Part shown: piece by piece, positions 42,761 to 50,964 of the stretch
Layout: every line of letters begins with the position of its first letter
Position numbering within the stretch: position 1 is the stretch's first letter
NCBI RefSeq assembly: GCF_012844235.1
Contig: NZ_JABAGR010000001.1
Location: 310,001-374,000, forward strand
From: Parafannyhessea umbonata
GTDB taxonomy: Bacteria > Actinomycetota > Coriobacteriia > Coriobacteriales > Atopobiaceae
Direction: 5' to 3'
DNA: 64,000 nucleotides
The notes under the pieces: model-generated
Database searches by the model: none
What the model saw: only the letters and a program-made list of their open reading frames with translations
Told to the model about the DNA's origin: nothing
Position numbers and translations under genes: made by a program

Positions 42761-44688
42761 GCGCGCTCCGGGATGGTGCCGTCCTGATAGGCGCGGACGA
42801 GCGCGTCCAGGTCTTGGATCTGGGCGCGCAGCTCCGCGCCGCGGTCCGTCTCTTGCACCAGCACCTGGTGGTCGTAGCGGCGCAGCACGTCGCTCTCGCT
42901 CATGATGTCCGCGTTGTCGTCCAGGGCGGCTTCGATGCCCAGAAACGGCCGGTGCGCCTTGATGCGCAGGTCGTGCGAGCCGGACACCAGCGTGTAGCCC
43001 GCGATGCCCGTCTTGTCGTGGTAGGCGCGGCAGAAGCCGCCGTCGATCACGAGCTTGCGCCCGTTCGCGCGCACGGGGCTCTCTCCGCGCACGGTGCGCA
43101 CGGGCGTGTGGCCGTTGATGATGCGGCACTCCGGGCCGCACAGGCCAAACTCCTCGAGTATGCGCACGCAGACGTCCTCGCGGTCCGTCAGGTCGTAGTA
43201 CGGGTCGCGCGGCTCCTCCCACGCCGCCCTGTCGCTCACGAACGCGCGCTCGAACGTCTTCACGACGCGGCCGGAAAGCGGGGAGTGGGCGCCGCACCAC
43301 AGGTAGTACATCCAGTCCAGCGCGGACTGGTCGCCCCGCGTCCACGCGCGGCGCGCCACGGAGTCGCAGAAGTCAAGGTAGTCGCGGCCGCGCCGCCACG
43401 TGCCCTCGCAGCTGACGCTGCAGAACGAGCCGTCGGACGCAAGCGGTATGCACCCGTGGAACAGCAGGTTGCCGTCGCACACGCGGTAGATGGAGCCCTT
43501 CTCGTACAGGAACGCGACGTGGCGGCGCAGGCGGTCCGCATCGCGGAACGCGGCCTGCAGCCCCTGGAGCACGTCCTTCTCGCCCGGCGAGAGGCGGAAG
43601 GGGTCGCTTGGGTCGATCGTGGGGAAGTCGCAGGTCTTGAGCGGCCAGTCGCGGTCCCCAATGCGCACGGTGCCGCGCGCGAGGTCCAGCTTGTCAAGCA
43701 GCAGGCGCTCGCTCGCGCGGCGCCAGTCCGGGTGGCGGCGGTACGTCTGGCCCTCCACCTTGAACAGCAGCACGTCTATGGCCTTCTGGAACGGCGATAC
43801 CACGTCGCCGGCGCGGTAGGTGCGGTTTGCGAAGAGTGCAAGCTCGCGCAGGCTTATGCCATATCCGCTCTCGATGGAGGACAGCGTGCCGTAGCGCACG
43901 CACGTGCGCACGACGGAGCAGATGCACGCCGCGGACCCGCACGCCGCGCCCATCCACGCGATGTCGTGGTTGCCCCACTGCACGTCGACGGACGGGTGGT
44001 GCTCGATCACGTGCATGACCTTGTCCGCGTGCTCCCCGCGGTCGAACACGTCGCCCACCACGTGCAGGCGGTCGACAGCCAGGCGCTTGATGAGGCCGGC
44101 GAGCGCCACGATGAAGTCGTCCGCGGCGCCGGCGGCCACAACGGACTCCAGGATGGAGCGGTGGTAGGCATGGCGGACCTTCTCCTCGTCGCGCGTGGCG
44201 TGCATGAGCTCGTCCATGATGTAGGCGTACTCCGGTGGCATGGACTTGCGCACCTTCGAGCGCGTGTACTTGCCGGCGACCCAACGCGCCAGGCGCACCA
44301 TCCTATAGAGGTTCTGCAGGTACCAGGCCTCGTCCACGAGGCCCTCGCCGCGCAGGCGCTCGATTTTCTCGCGCGGGTAGTACACCAGGGTGCGCAGCTC
44401 CGCCTGCTCGCGCTCGTCCAGCTCCGACGAGAAGATCACGCGGATCTGCTCGCGGATGACGCCGGAGCAGTTGTTGAGTATGTGCTCGAAGGCCTCGTAC
44501 TCGCCGTGGATGTCGCTGATGAAGTGGTCCGTGCCGCGCGGCAGCGTGAGGATGGCGCGGAGGTTGATGATCTCGCTCATGGCGGCGCGCCGGCTGGGGA
44601 AGCGCTGCGAAAGCAGGCGCAGGTACCTGAGCTGGGATACGGTGTCCGTGGGAGTTTCCGGCGGATCTTGCTGCGGGCTCTGGGTCAT
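42757..44688 (-). CDS. fbp: Fructose-1,6-bisphosphatase, class III (Firmicutes type)
   Basis: 643 residues from the ATG at 44688 (AAGGAG upstream). It is the large FBPase of the calcineurin-like class III. Metal-binding motifs are [39 protein letters not shown] and the later INGHTPV. It hydrolyses fructose-1,6-bisphosphate to fructose-6-phosphate in gluconeogenesis. The gene is convergent to copA and overlaps it by CTAG. A copy of the 13-mer lies at 43573-43585, read as GEKD in [11 protein letters not shown]. Confidence 0.93.
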   Translation of the reverse strand: MTQSPQQDPPETPTDTVSQLRYLRLLSQRFPSRRAAMSEIINLRAILTLPRGTDHFISDIHGEYEAFEHILNNCSGVIREQIRVIFSSELDEREQAELRTLVYYPREKIERLRGEGLVDEAWYLQNLYRMVRLARWVAGKYTRSKVRKSMPPEYAYIMDELMHATRDEEKVRHAYHRSILESVVAAGAADDFIVALAGLIKRLAVDRLHVVGDVFDRGEHADKVMHVIEHHPSVDVQWGNHDIAWMGAACGSAACICSVVRTCVRYGTLSSIESGYGISLRELALFANRTYRAGDVVSPFQKAIDVLLFKVEGQTYRRHPDWRRASERLLLDKLDLARGTVRIGDRDWPLKTCDFPTIDPSDPFRLSPGEKDVLQGLQAAFRDADRLRRHVAFLYEKGSIYRVCDGNLLFHGCIPLASDGSFCSVSCEGTWRRGRDYLDFCDSVARRAWTRGDQSALDWMYYLWCGAHSPLSGRVVKTFERAFVSDRAAWEEPRDPYYDLTDREDVCVRILEEFGLCGPECRIINGHTPVRTVRGESPVRANGRKLVIDGGFCRAYHDKTGIAGYTLVSGSHDLRIKAHRPFLGIEAALDDNADIMSESDVLRRYDHQVLVQETDRGAELRAQIQDLDALVRAYQDGTIPERA

Positions 44689-44757
44689 GGGGCTCCTTTG
44701 CGGTGGTGGAAGGCCTTTTGGGATTCGTATTCGATAATAGCCCCGAAACACACAAGA

Positions 44758-44791
44758 CCGCTCCCCCGGGGGCAGGACGCCGGGGGAGCGG
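44758..44791 (-). terminator. Hairpin downstream of the 45-residue membrane protein
   Basis: CCGCTCCCCCGG (44758-44769) pairs perfectly with CCGGGGGAGCGG (44780-44791), loop of 10. On the minus strand it follows the small membrane gene by 54 bases and leads into a GT-rich tract (CTTGTGTGTTT), so it probably terminates that gene. Confidence 0.65.
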
Positions 44792-44844
44792 AAGGTGGTG
44801 CCGCGCGACCGGTCGGATGCGGTCGGCAGGCGATGTGGGTCTTG

Positions 44845-44982
44845 CTAGAACAGCTGGGTGATGCCCGTAAGGAGCAGGATTGTGAGCGCTGCGACGATGA
44901 TCCCCGCGACCTCGACGGCGGCAACCATGCCGAACCCGCGCAGGAAGCCCTCGGTCTGGCGGTTAAAAGTGGTGGACGACAT
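44845..44982 (-). CDS. 45-residue single-helix membrane protein
   Basis: An unannotated small frame: MSSTTFNRQTEGFLRGFGMV followed by a hydrophobic helix of about 25 residues ending in ITQLF, stop TAG at 44847. GGGAGG stands 5 bases before the ATG at 44982. It is flanked by its own hairpin and a clear intergenic gap, so it looks like a real gene. The single transmembrane segment with a polar N-terminus suggests a small membrane peptide, for instance an accessory subunit. No family recognised. Confidence 0.6.
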   Translation of the reverse strand: MSSTTFNRQTEGFLRGFGMVAAVEVAGIIVAALTILLLTGITQLF

Positions 44983-45206
44983 GATGACCTCCCAACCTCT
45001 GAGAATTGTCTTCTATTGGTATCTTTCCACGCGCGAGAGCCGGCACTGCCCTTGTGAGCTGGGGCTTACCGAAGCCTGCGACAAGCTGACGGTTGCGTTA
45101 CAAATGTGTGGCCGTGCGCTGACGCGCCGTGTGGCCGCGTGCGCGCGGACGCCGCAAGTGCTACCGTAGCCAGATGCTCTGCGGGCGGTCGGGGGTCGGA
45201 GGTGAC

Positions 45207-46433
45207 ATGCGGGCCAGACGGGCGGTGCTGCACGCGGCGGGGGCGCTCCTTGTGGCGACCCTGTGCCTTGGCGCGTATGGACTTGTGGCCCCTCGCAGCG
45301 CGGGCCTGCCGTCAAGTGCGGATGGCACGAACGCGGACGCCGTGTTTTCCGACGCGGACGTGAGGCGCGTGCTGCGCGACTACGGCATGGGCACGTACTG
45401 CGACGTGGACCGCGTGATGCGCGACTCCTACGTGATGCCGGGACTGAAGATGACGCGCACGCTGGACGCGGACGGAAACCTGTGCACGTGCACGACGATG
45501 ACGCCGCAGGGCGTGTGCGTGGCGGGAAGGTACCTGCTGGTATCGGCGTACTGCCACGACCGCGTGCACGACTCCGTGATCTATCGCATCGGGCTGAGGA
45601 GCCACCGGCTGGAGGGCGTGATCGTGCTGGACGGTACGCCGCACGTGGGCGGACTTGCGTACGACGCGAGGCACGACCGCGTGTGGATGTGCGGGTACCG
45701 AGAGGGCAAGAACGGCGGCGCCACCGTGAGCTCGCTGAAGGCGAGCGCGTGGCAGTACTACGACGCGTCGCGCGCGGACGGCCCGTGCACGGTGGAGCGA
45801 ACGTACTACATACCGACGCTTGCGCACGCGTCGTTTCTTACGGTGAAGGGCGACAGGCTGTACGTGGGCGACTTCAGCGACACGCGGAGGTCGCGCACGA
45901 CGATCCAGGCGTTCGACATCGAGAAGGGCGGCACCCTGAGGCAGGCGGACCGCGACGAGACGATGGCGGACCTCCAGAAGGTGCGGAGCGACGGCTACCT
46001 CGAGAGCGAGGAGGGACAGGAGCCGCAGGACGACGCCGTTGACGTGCGCAACACCCGCGTGATGCGGCACGTGGTGAAGGACGCGGCGCGCTCGCACGGG
46101 GACATGCCCGTGCCCGTGGACGGTGCGCTCATCAACGGCCAGGCGCAGGGGATGGCTCTCGTGCGCGACCTGTGCCTGCTGTCGCAGTCGTACGGCCTGC
46201 GCGACAGCAGGCTGAGGGTGATGGCGTGGGACGGCGGGGCCTGGAACAACGACCTGAGGAACGCCCAGGCCTGGGCCACGTTCATACTGCCGCCGATGAT
46301 GGAGGAGACCGAGGTGTCGGGTGGCAGGCTGTACCTGTGCTTCGAGTCTGGTGCCGAGGCCTACCGCTGGCAGGACTGCGCGCGGGTGGACCGCGTGCTG
46401 GTGCTGCGCCTGAGCGACGTGGTGGGGAGCTAG
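45207..46433 (+). CDS. Secreted or anchored beta-propeller-like protein
   Basis: About 408 residues from the ATG at 45207 (GGAGG upstream). The first 30 residues (MRARRAVLHAAGALLVATLC) look like a signal peptide or anchor. The rest carries repeated strand patterns such as VCVAGRYLLVSAYCH, VGGLAYDARHDRVWMCG, SFLTVKGDRLYVGDF and MALVRDLCLLSQSYG, like the blades of a beta-propeller. I find no catalytic motif. It is monocistronic, convergent to engB. Confidence 0.6.
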   Translation: MRARRAVLHAAGALLVATLCLGAYGLVAPRSAGLPSSADGTNADAVFSDADVRRVLRDYGMGTYCDVDRVMRDSYVMPGLKMTRTLDADGNLCTCTTMTPQGVCVAGRYLLVSAYCHDRVHDSVIYRIGLRSHRLEGVIVLDGTPHVGGLAYDARHDRVWMCGYREGKNGGATVSSLKASAWQYYDASRADGPCTVERTYYIPTLAHASFLTVKGDRLYVGDFSDTRRSRTTIQAFDIEKGGTLRQADRDETMADLQKVRSDGYLESEEGQEPQDDAVDVRNTRVMRHVVKDAARSHGDMPVPVDGALINGQAQGMALVRDLCLLSQSYGLRDSRLRVMAWDGGAWNNDLRNAQAWATFILPPMMEETEVSGGRLYLCFESGAEAYRWQDCARVDRVLVLRLSDVVGS

Positions 46434-46449
46434 GCCGCGGGCAAGATCT

Positions 46450-47037
46450 TTAGAGGCAGGCGTCCTCGATCATGGTGCGGAGCTCTTGGATGCCCTGGCC
46501 CGTCTGGGACGACGTCACGAGCATGCGGGACGCGTCGAGCCCAAACTGCCTGGCGAGCGCCTGGCGCTGCTGCGCCTGCTTGCTGCGGCTGAGCTTGTCC
46601 GCCTTCGTGAGCGCCACGACGAACGGCAGGCCCTCCTGCTCGAGGTAGCCCAGCATGTCGCGGTCGAGCTGCTGCGCGTCGTGGCGGATGTCCACGAGCG
46701 AGACGACGAGGTTGAAGCTGCGCTCCTGCTCGAAGTAGCCGCTGATGAGGTTTGCCCAGCGCTGCTTTTCTGCCTGCGACACCTTCGCGAAGCCGTAGCC
46801 CGGCAGGTCGACGAAGCGCACGCCGTCCACGTCGAAGAAGTTGACGTTTGCGGTCTTGCCCGGCTGGCTGGAGACCTTCGCGAGCGACTTGCGGCCGATG
46901 AGCTTGTTTAGGAGCGACGACTTGCCCACGTTGGAGCGGCCGACGAACGAGACTTCCGGCGTGGTGGGCTCGGGCAACTGCGCGATGGTTCCGTACGACG
47001 CCTCGAAGCGCGCCGTCTCGTACTTGAGCCTGCCCAT
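46450..47037 (-). CDS. engB: Ribosome biogenesis GTP-binding protein
   Basis: A 195-residue YihA/YsxC GTPase. G1 is GRSNVGKSSLLNKLIG, then the PGKTANVNFFDVD switch segment, G3 is VDLPGYGFAKVS, G4 is ALTKADKLSR and G5 SSQTGQGI. It helps late assembly of the large ribosomal subunit. GGAGGAGG precedes the ATG. It is divergent from proA across a 332-base gap with 23-bp repeats. Confidence 0.95.
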   Translation of the reverse strand: MGRLKYETARFEASYGTIAQLPEPTTPEVSFVGRSNVGKSSLLNKLIGRKSLAKVSSQPGKTANVNFFDVDGVRFVDLPGYGFAKVSQAEKQRWANLISGYFEQERSFNLVVSLVDIRHDAQQLDRDMLGYLEQEGLPFVVALTKADKLSRSKQAQQRQALARQFGLDASRMLVTSSQTGQGIQELRTMIEDACL

Positions 47038-47369
47038 GGTTCCTCCTCCGTGCGGGCGTCGCCCGCCGCCAGACGCGTGCCGCGGCTGTGCCGCGCACGC
47101 CCGTTGCCGCCTTGTGCTGCGTAGATTCTACCCGAGGTTGCGCCCGCGTCAGAAAGCCCCCACAAGTGCGGCGCTCCCGCGGCCCCGGTGCGCGGCGTGC
47201 CCGCGAGCGCCACCGCGCCGCACCCGCGAGTGGCACCGCGCCGCACCCGCGAGTGGCACCATGTTGTTAACGCGCGGGGCGCGCGCGGGCAGACGGGGTA
47301 CACTCTGCAGTACGACTCAGAGGACAGCGGCACCGCGGCGGCACGTCCCGCCCCGCACGAGGAGGCCAC
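47038..47369. other. Intergenic region engB-proA, holds a short tandem repeat
   Basis: The 332 bases contain no supportable gene on either strand. The noteworthy content is the 23-bp tandem repeat at 47191-47259 and, downstream of it, GGTACACTC as a possible -10 for proA (about 47297). The rest is GC-rich. Confidence 0.6.
47191..47259. repeat. Three tandem 23-bp repeats
   Basis: CGCGCCGCACCCGCGAGTGG plus CAC occurs exactly at 47214-47236 and 47237-47259; a diverged copy precedes it at 47191-47213. The units are contiguous. They lie between the divergent engB and proA genes, about 110 bases before proA. Confidence 0.8.
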
Positions 47370-48671
47370 ATGGACATGAGGGAAAGCATCCACCAGATGA
47401 AGCTCGAGGCACCTGCGATGGCGGCGTCCCCGCTGGAGCAGCGCAACCACGCGCTCGAGCTCATCGCGCAGGCGCTGGAGGCAAACGCCCAGAGCATCTT
47501 CTCGGCAAACGAGAAGGACATGGCGTCCGCGGCCGAGGCAGGCGTGGCGCAGACCGTCCAGAAGAGGCTGCGCTACGACGAGGCCAAGCTCCGCGACGGC
47601 GTGGAGGGCCTTCGGCAGCTGCAGGAGCTTCCCGACCCGGTGGGCAGGGTCCTTCTCGACCGCGAGCTTGACCAGGGGCTGGAGCTGAGGCGCGTGACGT
47701 GCCCCATCGGCGTGATCGGCGTGATCTTCGAGGCGCGGCCGGACGCGCTGGTGCAGATCAGCTCGCTGTGCATCAAGAGCGGCAACTGCGCCGTGCTGAA
47801 GGGCGGGCGCGAGACCGCGAACACCAACCGCGTGCTGTTTGACGTGATACACGCGGCCGTGGTTAAGGCGGGGCTTCCCGCGGGCTGCCTCTTGCAGGCG
47901 GAGCTCCACAGCGAGATAGACGAGCTGCTGCGCTGCGACGAGGACGTCGACCTGCTGATTCCGCGCGGGTCCAACAAGTTCGTGCGCTACATCATGGACC
48001 ACACGAAGATCCCCGTGATGGGCCACTCCGCCGGCGTGTGCCACGTGTACGTGGACCGCGACGCGGACCAGGACATGGCCGTGAGCGTGCTGGTGGACGC
48101 GAAGACGCAGTATCCCGCCGTGTGCAACGCCGCGGAGACCCTGCTTGTGGACCGTGCCATCGCGGCGGAGTTCCTGCCGAAGGCCGCGCTCGGCCTGGCG
48201 GGGCGCGGCGCGCGCCTGCGCGGCACGCAGGAGGTCGTGGACCTGCTTGCCGGCGTGGAGGGCATCCCCGCCGTTGAGCTTATGGCAGACGACGAGTTCT
48301 GTACGGAGTACGGCGACTACGTGATGAGCTGCAAGGTGGTGGACGGCGTGCGCGAGGCCGTCAACCACATCAACCGCTACGGATCGCACCACACGGACGC
48401 CATCGTGACGGCAAACGACGCCACGGCGGAGTACTTCATGCAGATGGTGGACTCCGCCGGCGTGTACCGCAACTGCTCCACCCGCTTTGCGGACGGCTTC
48501 CGCTACGGCTTTGGCGCCGAGGTGGGCATCAGCACGGGCAAGCTGCACGCGCGCGGCCCGGTTGGCCTGGACGGCCTGGTGACGTACAAGTACCGCCTGG
48601 TGGGCCATGGCGACATCGTGGCGCCGTACGCCTCGGGCGAGAAGAGCTTTCACTACCGCGAGCTGGGGTAG
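47370..48671 (+). CDS. proA: Glutamate-5-semialdehyde dehydrogenase (gamma-glutamyl phosphate reductase)
   Basis: 433 residues, NADPH-dependent reduction of gamma-glutamyl phosphate in proline synthesis. Family motifs: CPIGVIGVIFEARPDAL, SGNCAVLKGGRETA, PVMGHSAGVCHVYVD, PAVCNAAETLLVD and the active Cys in VYRNCSTRFADGFRYGFGAEVG. The ATG at 47370 is preceded by GAGGAGG. No proB is adjacent in this window. One GTCCTTCTCGACC variant of the recurrent motif occurs at 47649-47661. Confidence 0.95.
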   Translation: MDMRESIHQMKLEAPAMAASPLEQRNHALELIAQALEANAQSIFSANEKDMASAAEAGVAQTVQKRLRYDEAKLRDGVEGLRQLQELPDPVGRVLLDRELDQGLELRRVTCPIGVIGVIFEARPDALVQISSLCIKSGNCAVLKGGRETANTNRVLFDVIHAAVVKAGLPAGCLLQAELHSEIDELLRCDEDVDLLIPRGSNKFVRYIMDHTKIPVMGHSAGVCHVYVDRDADQDMAVSVLVDAKTQYPAVCNAAETLLVDRAIAAEFLPKAALGLAGRGARLRGTQEVVDLLAGVEGIPAVELMADDEFCTEYGDYVMSCKVVDGVREAVNHINRYGSHHTDAIVTANDATAEYFMQMVDSAGVYRNCSTRFADGFRYGFGAEVGISTGKLHARGPVGLDGLVTYKYRLVGHGDIVAPYASGEKSFHYRELG

Positions 48672-48719
48672 GGCAGGGCGAGTGTCGGCTCCGGCCTCGA
48701 GGTCTAGGGTCTATATGAG

Positions 48720-48755
48720 AGCGCCCGGATTCCGCGACGAGGAATTCCGGGCGCT
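48720..48755. terminator. Hairpin between convergent proA and the 48803 gene
   Basis: AGCGCCCGGATTCC (48720-48733) pairs with GGAATTCCGGGCGCT (48741-48755) with one bulged base and a 7-base loop. No strong U-run, so it is probably a bidirectional barrier rather than a classic terminator. Confidence 0.6.
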
Positions 48756-48802
48756 GTTGTAAAGTAGTTGCAAGGAGTGAGTTCTTCTCGCGTGTGGGTT
48801 CG

Positions 48803-49276
48803 TTACACGTCCCCGAGGGGAACCTCCGACTGCCTTGACATGAGGGTCTCGCCCTCGTTCGTCGCGAGCGTGACGGTCCGCGTCGCGCGCGTGGTGACGC
48901 CAGGCTGGTAGAAAAGGTATCCGATGGGGCTTCCCGCCTTCGAGTAGAGCCTGAACACGTTTGGTGCCGACGTCCTCTTGACGGTGCCGCTAAGCGTTGG
49001 CTTGGAATCCGTCTGGCCGATGTTGTTGCCGAACACGAACTTTGCGCTGCCATTCCTTGTGAGCCCGATGGAAAGCTGCGTAGGGTTTGCGGGGCCATCG
49101 ACCGTGGTGCCAAAGGAGTAGAAGCCCGCGATTTGATCGATTGAGGCGCCGGACGTTGCGGCGTTGTTTGCGTTTGCGATGCCGATGACGCAGATTACGA
49201 GCGCGACGGTGGCGGCGACGGACCAGATGACGAGTGCGACGAGGGGAGCCTTGCGCCTGCGGGGAACGTCCTCCAT
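48803..49276 (-). CDS. Membrane-anchored hypothetical protein
   Basis: 157 residues from the ATG at 49276 (AGGAGG upstream). A basic head (PRRRKAP) precedes one hydrophobic helix (about 10-35), then a secreted, beta-rich domain of about 110 residues (GASIDQIAGFYSFGTTVDG, then SKAGSPIGYLFYQPG). No family recognised. It is the last gene of a minus-strand pair and is probably cotranscribed with the 49305 gene. Confidence 0.6.
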   Translation of the reverse strand: MEDVPRRRKAPLVALVIWSVAATVALVICVIGIANANNAATSGASIDQIAGFYSFGTTVDGPANPTQLSIGLTRNGSAKFVFGNNIGQTDSKPTLSGTVKRTSAPNVFRLYSKAGSPIGYLFYQPGVTTRATRTVTLATNEGETLMSRQSEVPLGDV

Positions 49277-49304
49277 GAATGCCTCCTGTTGACGGACTGA
49301 GGAG

Positions 49305-49565
49305 CTACTTCGTGTCACAGCCCTCGAAGTCGCGCATCTCCTGGCGGACGACTTCCTGTAGGTGGCGCTCGGCGGCGGCGATGGCGTCCTTGTCGCCCGA
49401 GGCCTTCGCCTTGCGGAAGGCGTTCATGGCCGAGAGGAAGTCCACCTCGGAATCCTCGTTCTTCTCGCCCGCTGCGGGCGCGTCCTCCGTGAAGGCGGTC
49501 TTCATGCCCTGCTGTGCGAGCTCTCCCTTGAGCTTATCTACGAGTGCCTGGTCGTTCTGGTCCAT
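49305..49565 (-). CDS. Small acidic soluble protein
   Basis: 86 residues, MDQNDQALVDKLKGELAQQG, ATG 49565 with GGAGG upstream. It is predicted to be helical, rich in Glu, Asp, Ala and Lys (ASGDKDAIAAAERHLQEV). No domain is recognised; it may be a small cytoplasmic binding protein. It is 28 bases upstream of the membrane-anchored gene. Confidence 0.55.
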   Translation of the reverse strand: MDQNDQALVDKLKGELAQQGMKTAFTEDAPAAGEKNEDSEVDFLSAMNAFRKAKASGDKDAIAAAERHLQEVVRQEMRDFEGCDTK

Positions 49566-49777
49566 TGGTCCTCCGAGCGTTGTGGTTTGCACCATGCTAG
49601 CGCAAGCGTGGGGAGGCGGTGGCCGGGGCGCGAGACCGGCACGAGATGGGGGACTTGGCGATGTGGCGGATTCGTCGTGTGCCACCCTTGAACGGGATTG
49701 GCCTCTGATATGTTGGGGTATCAGGTATTCATCGGGCGGCATGGGGCCGCTCGTCTGTGCTTTTGGAGAGTGCATTC

Positions 49778-49990
49778 ATGGTTGGGTTGATGACCGGCAT
49801 CGCCACGATCGGGTTTTTGTGGCTGGCGTTCAAGCTGGTGGCGCTGGGATTTCGCGTCCTTGGCTGGCTGCTGCGCATCGCGTTGGTGCTGGGCCTTATC
49901 TGGCTGGGGCTCTTTACGCTGCCCGTGCTCCTGATCGTGGGGGCGGCTGCCGTGTGGGAGCTGCTGCGAACGGTTGGCATCGTGCACTAG
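49778..49990 (+). CDS. Two-helix small membrane protein
   Basis: About 70 residues starting MVGLMTGIATIG at ATG 49778 (GGAGAG upstream). Nearly the whole chain is hydrophobic, with three membrane segments and one Arg/Gly-rich turn (FRVLGWLLRIA). No family recognised. A strong hairpin with TTTT follows (50034-50062). Confidence 0.55.
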   Translation: MVGLMTGIATIGFLWLAFKLVALGFRVLGWLLRIALVLGLIWLGLFTLPVLLIVGAAAVWELLRTVGIVH

Positions 49991-50033
49991 GTGCAGCGGT
50001 GCGCGTTGGCGTCGCGCGTAAATGAGACTGTGG

Positions 50034-50062
50034 GGCGGGTGTCCGAGTGGCACCCGCCTTTT
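50034..50062 (+). terminator. Rho-independent terminator after the small membrane gene
   Basis: GGCGGGTG (50034-50041) pairs with CACCCGCC (50051-50058), loop of 9, followed by TTTT. Confidence 0.8.
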
Positions 50063-50109
50063 GTGTGGACGCGGGCGGTGGCGTGCGGCGCGGCCGGTGC
50101 CAGCCGCCG

Positions 50110-50921
50110 GTACACGTGAGCCCCGAGTCGACACGCCCGTACACGTCGAGGCCGAGTTTCACGGGTCCGTGCAAGCTCGCGGCAGACGTGTACCGGGCCG
50201 GGTACACTTCGAAGCCCAGTTTGCAGGGGCCCTGCAAGCTCGCGGCCCATGTGTACCGGCCCGGTACACATGGGCGCGCTTTTGGCAAGAAGCCACAAAC
50301 TCGGGCCAGACGAGTACCATCACTAGTTGAACCATGTCAGGAACTCTTAGATGTGTACCGGGTCGTTCGTTAAGACTTTGATCGCGCAGCTCATCTACCT
50401 CATGCTATGTGGAATTAGACTAATTCCTCATGGTACACGTCTGGCCCGAGTTTGCATTTTCCGGTACACATGGGCGAGTTCCTGCCATGGTTTGATTTCT
50501 TATGGCACACGTCGGCCGCAAGTTTGCGGGATCCCGTACGCTACGGCCCCACGTGTACCGGCGGGACGTGCCTCCCGCACACATGAGGGGCGAGTTTGAG
50601 AGACCCATGCAAACTGGGGTCAGACGTGTACCGCCAAGGCGCCCCCCGGTACTCGTCTGACCCGAGTTTCGTGCGGGCGTGCAAACTCGGGTCAGGAGTG
50701 TACCGGCGCAAAGCATTGCCCGTACTCGTGAGGGCCGAGCTTGCGAGACCCCTGCAAACTCGCGGCCGACGTGTACCGGCACGCAGCGTCGCCCGTACTC
50801 GTGAGGCCCGAGTTTACGGAGCGCCTGCAAACTCGGCGCAGGTGTGTACCGGCGCCTATCGCCAGCGTACTCGTAAGGGCCGAGTTTACGCCGCCCCTGC
50901 AAACTCGCGGCAGAAGTGTAC
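50110..50921. repeat. Array of about ten palindromic repeat units (non-coding)
   Basis: Each unit is an inverted repeat: a left arm like GTACWCGTSWGRCCCGAG followed by TTT, a loop of 12 bases (such as ACGGAGCGCCTG), and a right arm CAAACTCGGGTCAGACG followed by TGTACCGG. Units are spaced by 15-20 bases. Right-arm GTGTAC ends occur at 50188, 50251, 50353 (degenerate), 50553, 50626, 50698, 50771, 50844 and 50916, so the last five units have a 72-73-bp period. Units at the left are more decayed; 50340-50430 is AT-richer and degenerate. No plausible ORF is present. Confidence 0.85.
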
Positions 50922-50964
50922 CCCCGGCCCACCTTCGCGCCCGGGTCGCACGCAGAACCCTTCG

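Noticed and set aside
50110-50921. CRISPR array or integron attC array
   Set aside because: The repeated units are long inverted repeats of varying identity with 15-20-base spacers, not 28-36-base direct repeats with constant unique spacers, and no cas genes are nearby. attC core GTTRRRY sites are absent.
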